From Limnohabitans sp. (GTDB lineage Bacteria; Pseudomonadota; Gammaproteobacteria; Burkholderiales; Burkholderiaceae_C), in NCBI GenBank assembly GCA_021731425.1, contig JAKFXJ010000002.1, positions 1 to 9,194 on the forward strand: a DNA stretch of 9,194 nucleotides, in the 5' to 3' direction. Made by a program: the position numbers and the translations under genes. Position 1 is the first letter of the stretch; each line of letters opens with the position of its first letter. The notes under the pieces were generated by a model. It was not told the origin of the DNA. It saw only the letters and a list, made by a program, of their open reading frames with translations, and did no database searches. This document shows, piece after piece, positions 1 to 7,094 of the stretch.

Positions 1-301
1 GGGCAGGGGTTTTGTCGGTGGTTTTTTCTGACACCTGCGGCGTGGTGGCCGGTGCACTGGCGTCAGACGCCGTGGGCGTCTCGGCGGGTGCTTTGGGTTG
101 CAAAACGCTGTTCGGGTTCCAGTCCTTGTTCTTTTCGGTTTCCTGTGTGTCTTGGGCGCTGGAGCGGGGCTGGTTTTTGTTCGAGAAAGGTGTGGGCACC
201 TTCATGACGTAAATGGCCACGGCCAAAGCGATGCCCAGGCCCAGCACCAAGCCGATGATGAAACCCAGAAAAGTACCGCCGCGTTGGCTGTGGTGTTTCA
301 T
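1..301 (-). CDS. SPOR-type membrane-anchored protein, N-terminal part (runs off left edge)
   Basis: The minus-strand frame opens at the ATG at 299-301 and stays open for 100 codons to the window edge, so the C-terminus is missing. The visible part has a short basic N-terminus (MKHHSQRGG), one hydrophobic glycine-rich membrane segment at about residues 11-33, the juxtamembrane stretch MKVPTPF, then a low-complexity linker rich in Pro, Ala, Thr, Ser, Lys and Glu. This is the architecture of FtsN-like SPOR proteins of Burkholderiales: cytoplasmic tip, one TM, disordered periplasmic linker and a C-terminal SPOR domain that binds denuded septal peptidoglycan. The SPOR domain itself lies outside the window, so the name rests on the N-terminal pattern and on position directly after argS. 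The gap to argS is 11 nt, which suggests co-transcription. A weak GGA lies 7 nt before the start. A role in cell division is family knowledge, not seen here. Confidence 0.75.
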   Translation of the reverse strand, partial: MKHHSQRGGTFLGFIIGLVLGLGIALAVAIYVMKVPTPFSNKNQPRSSAQDTQETEKNKDWNPNSVLQPKAPAETPTASDASAPATTPQVSEKTTDKTPA

Positions 302-312
302 GACAAATCCAT

Positions 313-2022
313 TCACATTTTTTGCGGGGCCGACACGCCCAGCACTTTGAGGCCGTTGCGCAGTACTTGGGCTGTGGCTGCGACCAGTGCCAGACGGGCT
401 TGTTTGACCGTTTCGTCGTCCACCAAAATGCGCTCGGCATCGTAGTAGCTGTGGTACAGCGAGGCCAGGTCGCGCAGGTAAAACGTCACGTCGTGCGGCG
501 CAAAGTCGTTGGCTGCCGATGTGAGCATCTCGGGGTATTTGGCCAACGCCAACATGAGTGCGTGGGCCTGCGGGCTTTGCAGCGGCGTCAAGTCGACATG
601 GCCCAGTTTGGCCAAATCACCCCCGTCTTTTTCTTTCCAAGCCGCCAGCACCGAGCAGATGCGGGCGTGCGCGTACTGAACGTAATACACAGGGTTGTCG
701 TTGTTCTGCGCCAGGGCCAGGTCGATGTCGAAGATGTATTCGGTGTCGGGCTTGCGTGACAGCAGGAAGAAGCGCACCGCGTCCTTGCTGGTCCACTCGA
801 TCAGGTCACGCAGGGTGACGTAGCTGCCCGCACGCTTGGAGATCTTGACCTCTTCGCCGCCACGCATCACACGCACCATGGTGTGCAGCACATAGTCGGG
901 GTAGCCCTCGGGGATGCCGACATTGGCCGCTTGCAAACCTGCACGCACGCGGGCAATGGTGCCGTGGTGGTCGGTGCCCTGGATGTTCACTACACGGGTG
1001 AAGCCGCGTTCCCACTTGGCGATGTGGTACGCCACGTCGGGCACAAAGTAGGTGTAGGTGCCGTCGCCCTTGCGCATGACGCGGTCTTTGTCGTCGCCGT
1101 AGTCTGTGGATTTGAGCCACAGAGCGCCGTCTTGTTCGTAGGTCTTGCCTGCGTCCTTGAGCTTTTGCACGGCGGCATCCACCTTGCCGCTGGTGTAGAG
1201 GCTCGACTCGAGGTAGTAGTTGTCAAAGCGAACGTCAAAGGCTTTGAGGTCCAGGTCTTGTTCGCGGCGCAAATAGGCCACGGCAAATTCGCGCATGCCG
1301 TCCACATCGTTCACATCGCCGCTGGCGGTGCAGCTGCGGTCGTCGGACTGAACGGTTTTGCCCGTCAGAAAATCGTTGGCGATGTCTTGGATGTAGTCGC
1401 CGTTGTAGAACGCTTTGCTTTCGGGGTTGTCGGGATCGGTGGGCCAAGTGGCGTCGCCGGGTTGGATGCCCTGCGCCCGCATGTGCGTGCTCTTGGCCAG
1501 CGTGCCGATTTGCACGCCCGCGTCGTTGTAATAAAACTCGCGGTAGACCTGCTGGCCTTGTGTGGCCAGCAAGTTGCAAATGGCGTCACCCAAAGCCGCT
1601 TGGCGGCCGTGGCCCACATGCAAAGGGCCTGTGGGGTTGGCCGAGACAAATTCGACCAGCACTTTGTTGGGCTGGGCGGCTTGCTCGCCAAAGCACTCTG
1701 CCGCTTGCAGCACTTCATGCACCACGGCTTGTTTGGCGGCGTCTTTCAAACGGATGTTGATGAAACCGGGCCCGGCGATTTCGATGGCATCCACCCAGCG
1801 TTCGAAAGCGGGGGTGGCCAGCAGGGCACTGCGCAGGGTTTCGGACAGTTGCCGGGGGTTTTGTTTGAGGGCTTTGGCCAGCTGCATCGCAGCGGTGCAG
1901 GCCAGGTCGCCATGGGCGGCCACTTTGGGCGATTCAAAGGCCGCACGCGCACCCGCGCCGGGTTGGAGTTTTTCAAGCTCAGCGGCCAAGGCCGTGAGCA
2001 AATGTTGTTTGGCAGAAAGCAT
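313..2022 (-). CDS. argS: Arginyl-tRNA synthetase (class I)
   Basis: A 569-residue cytosolic enzyme that joins arginine to tRNA-Arg using ATP; the length is normal for bacterial ArgRS. Order of domains: an N-terminal additional domain that contacts the tRNA D-loop (about 1-110), the Rossmann catalytic core with the class I HIGH signature as HVGHG at 135-139 within [16 protein letters not shown], the KMSKS-loop equivalent KISKR at 393-397, and a C-terminal DALR-type helical anticodon-binding domain (about 445-569) beginning near [24 protein letters not shown] and [10 protein letters not shown] are also family-typical. The start is the ATG at 2020-2022, giving MLSAKQHLL, a normal ArgRS N-terminus. 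I see no good Shine-Dalgarno before it. A TAAAAT hexamer on the minus strand (2031-2036) ends 8 nt before the ATG, so the leader may be very short, but no matching -35 box is visible. It probably forms an operon with the SPOR-type gene. No broken motif is seen. Confidence 0.98.
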   Translation of the reverse strand: MLSAKQHLLTALAAELEKLQPGAGARAAFESPKVAAHGDLACTAAMQLAKALKQNPRQLSETLRSALLATPAFERWVDAIEIAGPGFINIRLKDAAKQAVVHEVLQAAECFGEQAAQPNKVLVEFVSANPTGPLHVGHGRQAALGDAICNLLATQGQQVYREFYYNDAGVQIGTLAKSTHMRAQGIQPGDATWPTDPDNPESKAFYNGDYIQDIANDFLTGKTVQSDDRSCTASGDVNDVDGMREFAVAYLRREQDLDLKAFDVRFDNYYLESSLYTSGKVDAAVQKLKDAGKTYEQDGALWLKSTDYGDDKDRVMRKGDGTYTYFVPDVAYHIAKWERGFTRVVNIQGTDHHGTIARVRAGLQAANVGIPEGYPDYVLHTMVRVMRGGEEVKISKRAGSYVTLRDLIEWTSKDAVRFFLLSRKPDTEYIFDIDLALAQNNDNPVYYVQYAHARICSVLAAWKEKDGGDLAKLGHVDLTPLQSPQAHALMLALAKYPEMLTSAANDFAPHDVTFYLRDLASLYHSYYDAERILVDDETVKQARLALVAATAQVLRNGLKVLGVSAPQKM

Positions 2023-2099
2023 AGAGCGCGATTTTACGGGGGCGGGGGGCCTTGGCGCTGCTGTGCCGCCGTCATGGGCGGTTTTAAGTGCCCCTATTA

Positions 2100-2115
2100 C
2101 AGTTGGTCACAACTG
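2100..2115. repeat. 16-bp inverted repeat between argS and the PsiF-repeat gene
   Basis: CAGTTG and CAACTG are perfect 6-bp arms separated by GTCA. The repeat lies 78 bp before the argS start and 95 bp before the PsiF-repeat gene start, in the shared divergent upstream region. It could be a regulator operator, but no family can be assigned from sequence alone and chance occurrence is possible. Confidence 0.35.
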
Positions 2116-2156
2116 CTGTCGCCCCCCGGTGCGCTTGCCGCGTTAATCAGTGGACT

Positions 2157-2170
2157 GCACAAACCTGTGC
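2157..2170. repeat. 14-bp inverted repeat upstream of the PsiF-repeat gene
   Basis: GCACA and TGTGC form perfect 5-bp arms around AACC. The repeat ends 39 bp before the ATG of the PsiF-repeat gene, a typical location for an operator near a transcription start. I could not identify convincing -35/-10 boxes here, and the sequence is not a recognisable pair of CTGTCAT-type Pho-box half sites, so the role is open. Confidence 0.3.
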
Positions 2171-2198
2171 GGTGTCATTGGTTATTGAGTCATTTTTT

Positions 2199-2202
2199 GG
2201 AG
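2199..2202 (+). promoter_or_regulatory. Shine-Dalgarno GGAG for the PsiF-repeat gene
   Basis: GGAG lies 7 nt before the ATG at 2210. It supports that start, as does the complete signal peptide encoded immediately after it. Confidence 0.75.
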
Positions 2203-2209
2203 TACAAAC

Positions 2210-2545
2210 ATGCGTCACATCCTCTCTATCGCGGCTTTGGGTTTTGCTTTGGTTTCTGGCGCGGCTTTCGCAGCCGACCCCGCCAAGCCTGCTGCTGCAA
2301 CCGCTGCTGCCCCTGCCGCCTCTGCCCCTGCAGCAGAGAAATCAGCCCAACAAAACAAAATGGCCACCTGCAACAAGGAAGCCGAAGGCAAAAAAGGCGA
2401 TGAGCGCAAAGCCTTCATGAAAGACTGCCTGAGTGCCAACAAGCAGGAAAAGCAGCAAAACAAAATGAAGACCTGCAACAAGGAAGCCGAAGGCAAAAAA
2501 GGTGACGAGCGCAAGGCCTTCATGTCAGAGTGCTTGAAGAAGTAA
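2210..2545 (+). CDS. psiF: Secreted PsiF-repeat protein (two repeats)
   Basis: A 111-residue protein. Residues 1-21 form a Sec signal peptide (basic MRH, hydrophobic core, AFA-A cleavage pattern), so the mature protein is probably periplasmic. An Ala/Pro-rich linker follows (about 22-46), then two near-identical PsiF repeats at about 47-74 and 82-109 joined by SANKQEK. Each repeat carries the core TCNKEAEGKKGDERKAFM and two cysteines (C54/C73 and C89/C108), which could pair in the oxidising periplasm. In E. coli psiF is a phosphate-starvation-inducible gene next to phoA; the molecular function of the repeat is unknown, and no phosphatase or Pho gene is seen here. The symbol is by family resemblance only. 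The gene stands alone, is transcribed away from argS and converges with the LysR gene, with a hairpin after the stop. The odd feature is high nucleotide identity between the repeats. Confidence 0.9.
   Translation: MRHILSIAALGFALVSGAAFAADPAKPAAATAAAPAASAPAAEKSAQQNKMATCNKEAEGKKGDERKAFMKDCLSANKQEKQQNKMKTCNKEAEGKKGDERKAFMSECLKK
2351..2524 (+). repeat. Internal direct repeat, two 69-nt copies 105 nt apart
   Basis: Copies at 2351-2419 and 2456-2524 differ at 6 of 69 positions, three of them in one codon (GCC versus AAG) and the other three synonymous third-base changes. A central 32-nt stretch is identical. The period of 105 nt is exactly 35 codons, so the duplication keeps the frame and encodes the two PsiF repeats. 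Confidence 0.95.
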
Positions 2546-2575
2546 GCGCAGCGTTCAAGTTTCCCTCCAGGTTGG

Positions 2576-2599
2576 ATGCGCCCGCTTTGGCGGGCGCAT
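2576..2599 (+). terminator. Hairpin after the PsiF-repeat gene, probable terminator
   Basis: A perfect 10-bp GC-rich stem (ATGCGCCCGC and GCGGGCGCAT) closes a TTTG loop 30 nt after the stop codon. It lacks a proper T tract on either strand (TCATTGGG follows on the plus strand), so it is an imperfect intrinsic terminator or a 3'-end stabiliser. It sits between two converging genes and could also limit read-through from the LysR side. Confidence 0.6.
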
Positions 2600-2663
2600 T
2601 CATTGGGGGCAAGCCAAACCCTGTCCGGAGTGATGGGTGAATGGCCCCTATACCGGTGGTTTT

Positions 2664-3587
2664 TCAGCCCTTGGCGGTTTGCCAGTAACCGGGTTGCGCG
2701 TAATGGTGTTTCAGGTGGTCGATCCACAAGCGCACACGCAGCGGCAAATGCTTGCGCTGTGAAAACACCACAAAAATTCCGTTCGGGGGCGCCGCGAAAT
2801 CTTCCAGCACCGCCACCAATTGGCCCGAGCTGATTTCACCCTCCACTTCCCAGGTGCTGCGCCAGGCGATGCCGTAACCGGCCAGGCACCAGTCGTGCAG
2901 CACTTGCCCGTCTGAACAGTCAAGCGGCCCGCCCGGGCGCAGGTGTACCACGTCCTGGCCTTGCGCGGGGTTGCGAAAGGCCCAGCCCCGGGTTTGCGAA
3001 GCATCGCTCGACAAAGTCAGGCAGTCGTGTTGCAGCAAGTCCGAAGGCTGCAAGGGTGTGCCCCGCCGCGCCAGATAGCCCGGCGTGGCCACACACAGGC
3101 GGCGGTTGTCGGCCATGCGCACGCTCACCAGCGAAGAGTCCGGCAGGTCGCCCACACGCACCGCGCAGTCAAAGCCTTCGGCGGCCAGGTCGACGACCCG
3201 GTCGCTGAGGTTGAGCGAGATCGTGACATCGGGGTGCAGTTCCCTAAAACGCGGCACCAGTGGGGCCACATGGCGCCTGCCAAACCCGGCTGGGGCGGTG
3301 ATGCGCAAATGGCCGCTGGCCTTGACGCCGCCTGCCGACACACTGGCTTCGGCATTGGCCACATCCGAGAGCAGTCTCTGGCAGTCTTCCAAAAAAGCGC
3401 TGCCTTCGTGGGTCAAGGTGATGCGCCGTGTGGTGCGCACCAAGAGCTTGACGCCCAGGCTTTCTTCTAACGCATCGAGCCTGCGGCCGATGATGGCCGG
3501 GGCCACACCCTCGGCCCGGGCCGCAGCGGTCAGGCTGCCTTTGGTGGCAACCGAAACAAAGGTTTCGAAGGCTTTGAGCTTGTCCAT
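2664..3587 (-). CDS. LysR-family transcriptional regulator
   Basis: A 307-residue protein of standard LysR length. An N-terminal winged helix-turn-helix occupies about residues 2-60 (MDKLKAFETFVSVATKGSLT, recognition region APAIIGRRLDALEESLGVKLL, wing RTTRRITLTHEG). A linker helix follows (about 62-88), then a periplasmic-binding-protein-like effector domain (about 90-293) starting at GHLRITAPAGFGRRHVAPL. The effector is not predictable. The start at the ATG at 3585-3587 is fixed by the normal N-terminus MDKLKAFETF; the Shine-Dalgarno is weak. It lies 72 bp downstream of, and in the same direction as, the HMG-CoA lyase family gene, not divergent from a target as is common for LysR genes. The gap holds two short inverted repeats, so it may have its own autoregulated promoter. 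Candidate targets are the neighbouring lyase and glcB genes, by position only. Confidence 0.95.
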   Translation of the reverse strand: MDKLKAFETFVSVATKGSLTAAARAEGVAPAIIGRRLDALEESLGVKLLVRTTRRITLTHEGSAFLEDCQRLLSDVANAEASVSAGGVKASGHLRITAPAGFGRRHVAPLVPRFRELHPDVTISLNLSDRVVDLAAEGFDCAVRVGDLPDSSLVSVRMADNRRLCVATPGYLARRGTPLQPSDLLQHDCLTLSSDASQTRGWAFRNPAQGQDVVHLRPGGPLDCSDGQVLHDWCLAGYGIAWRSTWEVEGEISSGQLVAVLEDFAAPPNGIFVVFSQRKHLPLRVRLWIDHLKHHYAQPGYWQTAKG

Positions 3588-3590
3588 GCG

Positions 3591-3606
3591 ACCCGATTAT
3601 GCGGGT
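3591..3606. repeat. Short inverted repeat just upstream of the LysR gene
   Basis: ACCCG and CGGGT form perfect 5-bp arms around ATTATG, ending 3 bp from the LysR start codon. It could form a hairpin in the mRNA leader or be part of an autoregulatory site. Support is weak because of the short arms. Confidence 0.25.
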
Positions 3607-3614
3607 TCAAGGTT

Positions 3615-3630
3615 GCAATGCGGTCATTGC
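3615..3630. repeat. 16-bp inverted repeat between the HMG-CoA lyase family gene and the LysR gene
   Basis: GCAATG and CATTGC are perfect 6-bp arms around CGGT. It lies 27 bp upstream of the LysR start and 29 bp past the lyase stop. It may be a LysR autoregulatory operator or a weak hairpin at the lyase mRNA end; no T tract follows, so a terminator is less likely. Confidence 0.35.
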
Positions 3631-3659
3631 GGCGTTTGATTGATGCGATAACCGTGCGT

Positions 3660-4589
3660 TTAAGCGGTGGGCCACCCTTTGGGCAAACCTGCTTCAGGTG
3701 TCATGCCATACAGCGGCTCGCCAGGCAGCCCGGCTTGGAGCGGCTCTCGGGCAGCCATGAGCCGGACCAGATCGATGCCGGTGTTCACGCCCATGGCCTC
3801 GAACATGAAGACCAAGTCTTCGGTCACCACATTGCCCGAAGCACCCGGCGCATAAGGGCAGCCGCCCAGGCCGCCCAGCGAGCTGTCGAAGGTGCGCACG
3901 CCTGCCTCGTAGGCGGCCAAGCAATTGGCCAGGCCCAGGCCTCGGGTGTTGTGCATGTGGGCCGCGCCCGTCAAGGGGCCAATTTCGTTGAACAGGGCTT
4001 TGAACAAGCGCGTGACCTGCGCCGGGTTGCCCATGCCGGTGGTGTCCGACAGGCCTATTTCGTTCACACCTGCTTGCGCCAGTTGCGCTGCCAGGCGCAG
4101 CACATCGCCTTCGGGCACCAAGCCCTGCAAGGTGCAACCAAAGGCGGTGGACATGCCCACCTCAACCGGCACGCCGGGTGCGATTTCGTCGCGCAGCCGC
4201 AAAACGGCCCGCACCTCGTCGACCATGGCCTCGGGCGTTTTGCGCACATTGGCCAGGGAATGCGCGGGGCTGGCCGACACAGGCAGGGTGATCTTTTGCG
4301 CCCCGGCCTCCAGCGCCGCCTTCGCGCCGCGCAAGTTGGGCACCAAGGCCATCACCCGCACGCTGCTGTGGCGCAGCGCATGCTGCACCACCTGCGTGGC
4401 ATCGGCCATTTGAGGCAAGAGATGGGCGGGCACAAACGAGGCGACTTCAATCTCGCGCAAGCCCGCCGCTGCCAGCGCGTCGATCCAGCGCAGCTTGTCG
4501 GCGGTGGGCATGGTGGCTTTGACCGATTGCAGGCCATCACGCGGGCCAACTTCGCTGATCAGGACGGAGGGGGTGTGGGGCTGTGACAT
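3660..4589 (-). CDS. Hydroxymethylglutaryl-CoA lyase family protein (DRE-TIM metallolyase)
   Basis: A 309-residue TIM-barrel enzyme. The family cleaves (S)-HMG-CoA to acetyl-CoA and acetoacetate, the last step of leucine degradation, with a divalent metal. Residues matching the human enzyme: R17 and D18 in EVGPRDGLQ (human R41, D42), K24 (K48), E48 (E72), metal ligands H211 and H213 in HMHNTRGLGLAN (H233, H235), catalytic C244 in the signature GGLGGCPYAPGASGN (C266), and N253 (N275). Thus the active site is complete. Departures from the human protein are SFVPAHLLPQMAD in place of SFVSPKWVPQM, and HNTRG in place of HDTYG, so a related acyl-CoA substrate such as a citramalyl-type or longer 3-hydroxy-3-methyl-acyl-CoA cannot be excluded. 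No other leucine-catabolism gene is in view. The Shine-Dalgarno is poor (GGGG directly abutting the ATG), and a TTTAAT hexamer lies 6 nt upstream of the start. It is divergent from glcB. Confidence 0.9.
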   Translation of the reverse strand: MSQPHTPSVLISEVGPRDGLQSVKATMPTADKLRWIDALAAAGLREIEVASFVPAHLLPQMADATQVVQHALRHSSVRVMALVPNLRGAKAALEAGAQKITLPVSASPAHSLANVRKTPEAMVDEVRAVLRLRDEIAPGVPVEVGMSTAFGCTLQGLVPEGDVLRLAAQLAQAGVNEIGLSDTTGMGNPAQVTRLFKALFNEIGPLTGAAHMHNTRGLGLANCLAAYEAGVRTFDSSLGGLGGCPYAPGASGNVVTEDLVFMFEAMGVNTGIDLVRLMAAREPLQAGLPGEPLYGMTPEAGLPKGWPTA

Positions 4590-4694
4590 CCCCGAATTAA
4601 ACCGCAGTGCGCGGCCAATTCCATCAACCCCATTCAGGCCGTGATTTGTGATTAAAAGTCATGGGTCTATGAAGTTTTCGCGGGTTTATCTGCG

Positions 4695-4708
4695 TCTAAA
4701 TTTAGAAT
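4695..4708 (+). promoter_or_regulatory. Putative glcB -10 element overlapping a perfect 12-bp palindrome
   Basis: TCTAAATTTAGA (4695-4706) is a perfect palindrome in GC-rich surroundings. TAGAAT at 4703-4708 overlaps its right half and resembles a sigma-70 -10 box about 90 nt before the glcB ATG. No clear TTGACA-like -35 lies 16-18 bp upstream, which fits an activator-dependent promoter or a wrong assignment. A regulator bound to the palindrome would cover the -10. Confidence 0.4.
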
Positions 4709-4733
4709 AGAGTGCTTTGTCACTTTGGCCTGC

Positions 4734-4776
4734 GTGCGTCTGTTTGCCAGCGCACTGGGCTTACCCCCGTTTTTTT
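4734..4776 (+). other. glcB leader with small alternative hairpins and a T7 run
   Basis: Within the predicted glcB leader, GTGCG (4734-4738) can pair with CGCAC (4751-4755), or CCAG (4747-4750) with CTGG (4755-4758); these pairings exclude each other because they share bases around 4751-4755. A run of seven T residues follows at 4770-4776. The arms are short and the T run is about 12 nt past the stem, so an attenuator is only a possibility. Confidence 0.2.
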
Positions 4777-4787
4777 GACTTGACCCC

Positions 4788-4792
4788 AGAGG
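4788..4792 (+). promoter_or_regulatory. Shine-Dalgarno AGAGG that sets the glcB start
   Basis: AGAGG sits 5 nt before the ATG at 4798. It favours this start over the in-frame TTG at 4717, which has no ribosome binding site and would add 27 residues unlike the family N-terminus. Confidence 0.8.
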
Positions 4793-4797
4793 TTTTC

Positions 4798-7029
4798 ATG
4801 ACTGCACGCACCGCGATTCACAACCTGCAAGTGGCCAACCCGCTGCTGAGCTTCATCAACGAACAGATGCTGCCCGCCACTGGCGTGGACAAAGACAAGT
4901 TCTGGAAAGGCTTCAACGACATCGTGGCCGACTTGGCCCCGAAAAACATTGCCTTGTTGGCTGAGCGTGACCGCATCCAGACCGCCATGGACACTTGGCA
5001 CACAGCCAATCCCGGCCCGGTCAGCGATGCCAAGGCCATGAAGGCTTACCGCAAATACCTCGCCCAAATCGGTTACCTGGTGCCTGAGCCCAAAAACGCC
5101 CAAGCCACCACCGCCAACGTAGACGCCGAGCTGGCCAAGCTGGCAGGCCCTCAGCTGGTGGTGCCGATCTTGAACGCCCGTTACGCCCTGAACGCCGCCA
5201 ACGCCCGTTGGGGTTCTTTGTACGACGCGTTGTATGGCACTGACGCGATCAGCGAAGCCGATGGTTGCGAAAAAGGCACGGGCTACAACCCCAAGCGCGG
5301 CGCCAAAGTCATCGATTACTGCCGCAACGTGCTCGACCGCACGGCACCCTTGAAAACCGGCTCGCATGTCGGTAGCAAGGGCTACACAGTCAAGGCGGGC
5401 AAGCTGGTGGTGACCCTGGCCAACGGCAAGAACACCACCTTGGCCGATGCCAAGCAGTTCGTGGGCTTCACCGGTGAGGCCAAGGCCCCAGCATCAGTGC
5501 TGTTCGTGCACAACGGTATCCACCTGGATCTGCAAATCAACAAGACCACCGCCATCGGCAAGACCGACCCGGCAGGTGTGTCCGACCTGATCGCTGAAAG
5601 CGCTTTGTCCACCATTCTTGACTTGGAAGACTCGGTCGCTGCGGTGGACGCCGACGACAAAGTGCTGGCCTATGCCAACTGGCTGGGCATTTTGCAAGGC
5701 ACTCTGAGCGAAGAAGTGCAAAAGGGCGGCAAGACCTTCACCCGCACCATGAACGGTGACCGCGAGTACACCAAACCTGCTGGCAAAGGCACCGTGAAAT
5801 TGCACGGCCGCTCGCTCATGTTTGTGCGCAACGTCGGTCATCTGATGACCAACCCCGCCATTCTTTACAAAGGCGCAGACGGCAAAAACCACGAGATCCC
5901 AGAAGGTATCCTGGACGCGATGGTCACCGTGACCTGCGCCTTGGTCGACCTGCAGAAAAAGTCCTCCCATCCCCTGCGCAACAGCCGTACCGGCAGCGTC
6001 TACATTGTCAAGCCCAAAATGCACGGCCCCGCTGAAGTGGCGTTTGCCGACGAGTTGTTTGGCCGTGTGGAAAAAGTCATCGGCATGAAGCCTTCCACCG
6101 TCAAGCTGGGCATCATGGACGAAGAGCGCCGCACCAGCGCCAACCTCAAAGCCTGTATCGCTGCCGCCAAGAGCCGCGTGGCTTTCATCAACACGGGTTT
6201 CCTGGACCGCACCGGCGACGAGATGCACACCTGCATGCTGGCGGGTCCCGTCATGCGCAAGGGTGACATCAAGAACAGCACTTGGCTGGGCGCTTACGAG
6301 AAGAACAACGTCAACGTGGGCCTGGCCTGCGGCCTGCGCGGCCGCGCCCAGATCGGCAAAGGCATGTGGGCCATGCCCGACCTGATGGCCGACATGTTGA
6401 AAGCCAAGATTGGTCACCCCATGGCCGGTGCCAACACCGCTTGGGTGCCCAGCCCCACGGCCGCCACGCTGCACGCCATGCACTACCACCAAGTGGACGT
6501 GCCCGCCCTGCAAAAGCAGATGGAAAAGGCTGTGGCCAAGCAAGACCCGAAACAATTGCGCGAAGACACCCTCAACGCTTTGCTGCAGTTCCCTGTAGTG
6601 GCCAAAGACGCGGCCAACTGGTCGGCTGAAGACAAGCAAAAAGAACTCGACAACAACGCCCAAGGCATCTTGGGTTATGTGGTGCGCTGGGTTGACCAAG
6701 GCGTGGGCTGCTCCAAAGTGCCCGACATCAACGGCGTGGGCCTGATGGAAGATCGCGCCACCTTGCGCATCAGCAGCCAGCACATGGCCAACTGGATGCA
6801 GCACGGCGTGGTGACCGAAAAGCAAGTCAAGCAAACCATGGAGCGCATGGCCGCTGTGGTGGACGCGCAAAACGCTGGCGACGCGGCTTACCAGCCCATG
6901 GCCGGTAACTTCGCCAAGTCGGCGGCTTACAAAGCGGCGTGCGACCTGGTCTTCAAAGGCAAGGCGCAGCCCAGCGGCTACACCGAGCCATTGCTGCACG
7001 CATGGCGCTTGAAGGTCAAGGCGGCCTGA
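4798..7029 (+). CDS. glcB: Malate synthase G
   Basis: A 743-residue cytosolic enzyme that condenses glyoxylate with acetyl-CoA to give malate and CoA, the second glyoxylate-shunt step and a route for glycolate/glyoxylate use. It aligns end to end with the E. coli enzyme (723 residues) as I recall that sequence. Matching active-site residues are R344 in FVRNVGHLM (E. coli R338), Mg ligands E442 in GIMDEERRT (E427) and D470 in [11 protein letters not shown] (D455), C638 in VGCSKVPD (C617), and catalytic base D652 in [13 protein letters not shown] (D631). The extra length includes about 8 residues (SSHPLR region, about 387-395) before NSRTGS and others around 575-590. The start was chosen from AGAGG at 4788-4792 and the family-like N-terminus. 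It is divergent from the HMG-CoA lyase family gene, and both reactions involve acetyl-CoA. No isocitrate lyase, glycolate oxidase gene or GlcC-type regulator is in the window. A strong terminator follows. Confidence 0.98.
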   Translation: MTARTAIHNLQVANPLLSFINEQMLPATGVDKDKFWKGFNDIVADLAPKNIALLAERDRIQTAMDTWHTANPGPVSDAKAMKAYRKYLAQIGYLVPEPKNAQATTANVDAELAKLAGPQLVVPILNARYALNAANARWGSLYDALYGTDAISEADGCEKGTGYNPKRGAKVIDYCRNVLDRTAPLKTGSHVGSKGYTVKAGKLVVTLANGKNTTLADAKQFVGFTGEAKAPASVLFVHNGIHLDLQINKTTAIGKTDPAGVSDLIAESALSTILDLEDSVAAVDADDKVLAYANWLGILQGTLSEEVQKGGKTFTRTMNGDREYTKPAGKGTVKLHGRSLMFVRNVGHLMTNPAILYKGADGKNHEIPEGILDAMVTVTCALVDLQKKSSHPLRNSRTGSVYIVKPKMHGPAEVAFADELFGRVEKVIGMKPSTVKLGIMDEERRTSANLKACIAAAKSRVAFINTGFLDRTGDEMHTCMLAGPVMRKGDIKNSTWLGAYEKNNVNVGLACGLRGRAQIGKGMWAMPDLMADMLKAKIGHPMAGANTAWVPSPTAATLHAMHYHQVDVPALQKQMEKAVAKQDPKQLREDTLNALLQFPVVAKDAANWSAEDKQKELDNNAQGILGYVVRWVDQGVGCSKVPDINGVGLMEDRATLRISSQHMANWMQHGVVTEKQVKQTMERMAAVVDAQNAGDAAYQPMAGNFAKSAAYKAACDLVFKGKAQPSGYTEPLLHAWRLKVKAA

Positions 7030-7064
7030 AAGCGCTGGGGCCTGATACGGTCCGATGCTTGAAC

Positions 7065-7094
7065 AAACGGCTCCTTCGGGAGCCGTTTTGTTTT
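7065..7094 (+). terminator. Rho-independent terminator of glcB
   Basis: Arms AAACGGCTCC (7065-7074) and GGAGCCGTTT (7079-7088) form a perfect 10-bp stem around a stable TTCG tetraloop, followed by TGTTTT. It begins 35 nt after the glcB stop, separating glcB from the next cluster. Confidence 0.93.

Noticed and set aside
883..2403. Long plus-strand open frame (506 codons) opposite argS and into the PsiF-repeat gene
   Set aside because: It is antisense to argS, whose catalytic motifs are intact, has no family-like sequence, and crosses the intergenic region and the PsiF gene in a different frame. Long antisense frames are common in GC-rich coding DNA.
3618..4586. Plus-strand open frame (322 codons) opposite the HMG-CoA lyase family gene
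   Set aside because: It mirrors the extent of the lyase gene, and its translation is a composition-biased His/Gln/Arg/Gly-rich sequence with no recognisable domain.
4770..4785. TTGACT/TTGACC as a -35 box just before glcB
   Set aside because: There is no -10 element between it and the ATG at 4798, and the distance is too short for a promoter with a ribosome binding site.
4717..4797. N-terminal extension of malate synthase from an in-frame TTG
   Set aside because: No ribosome binding site precedes it, the added 27 residues do not resemble the family N-terminus, and the ATG at 4798 has AGAGG 5 nt upstream.
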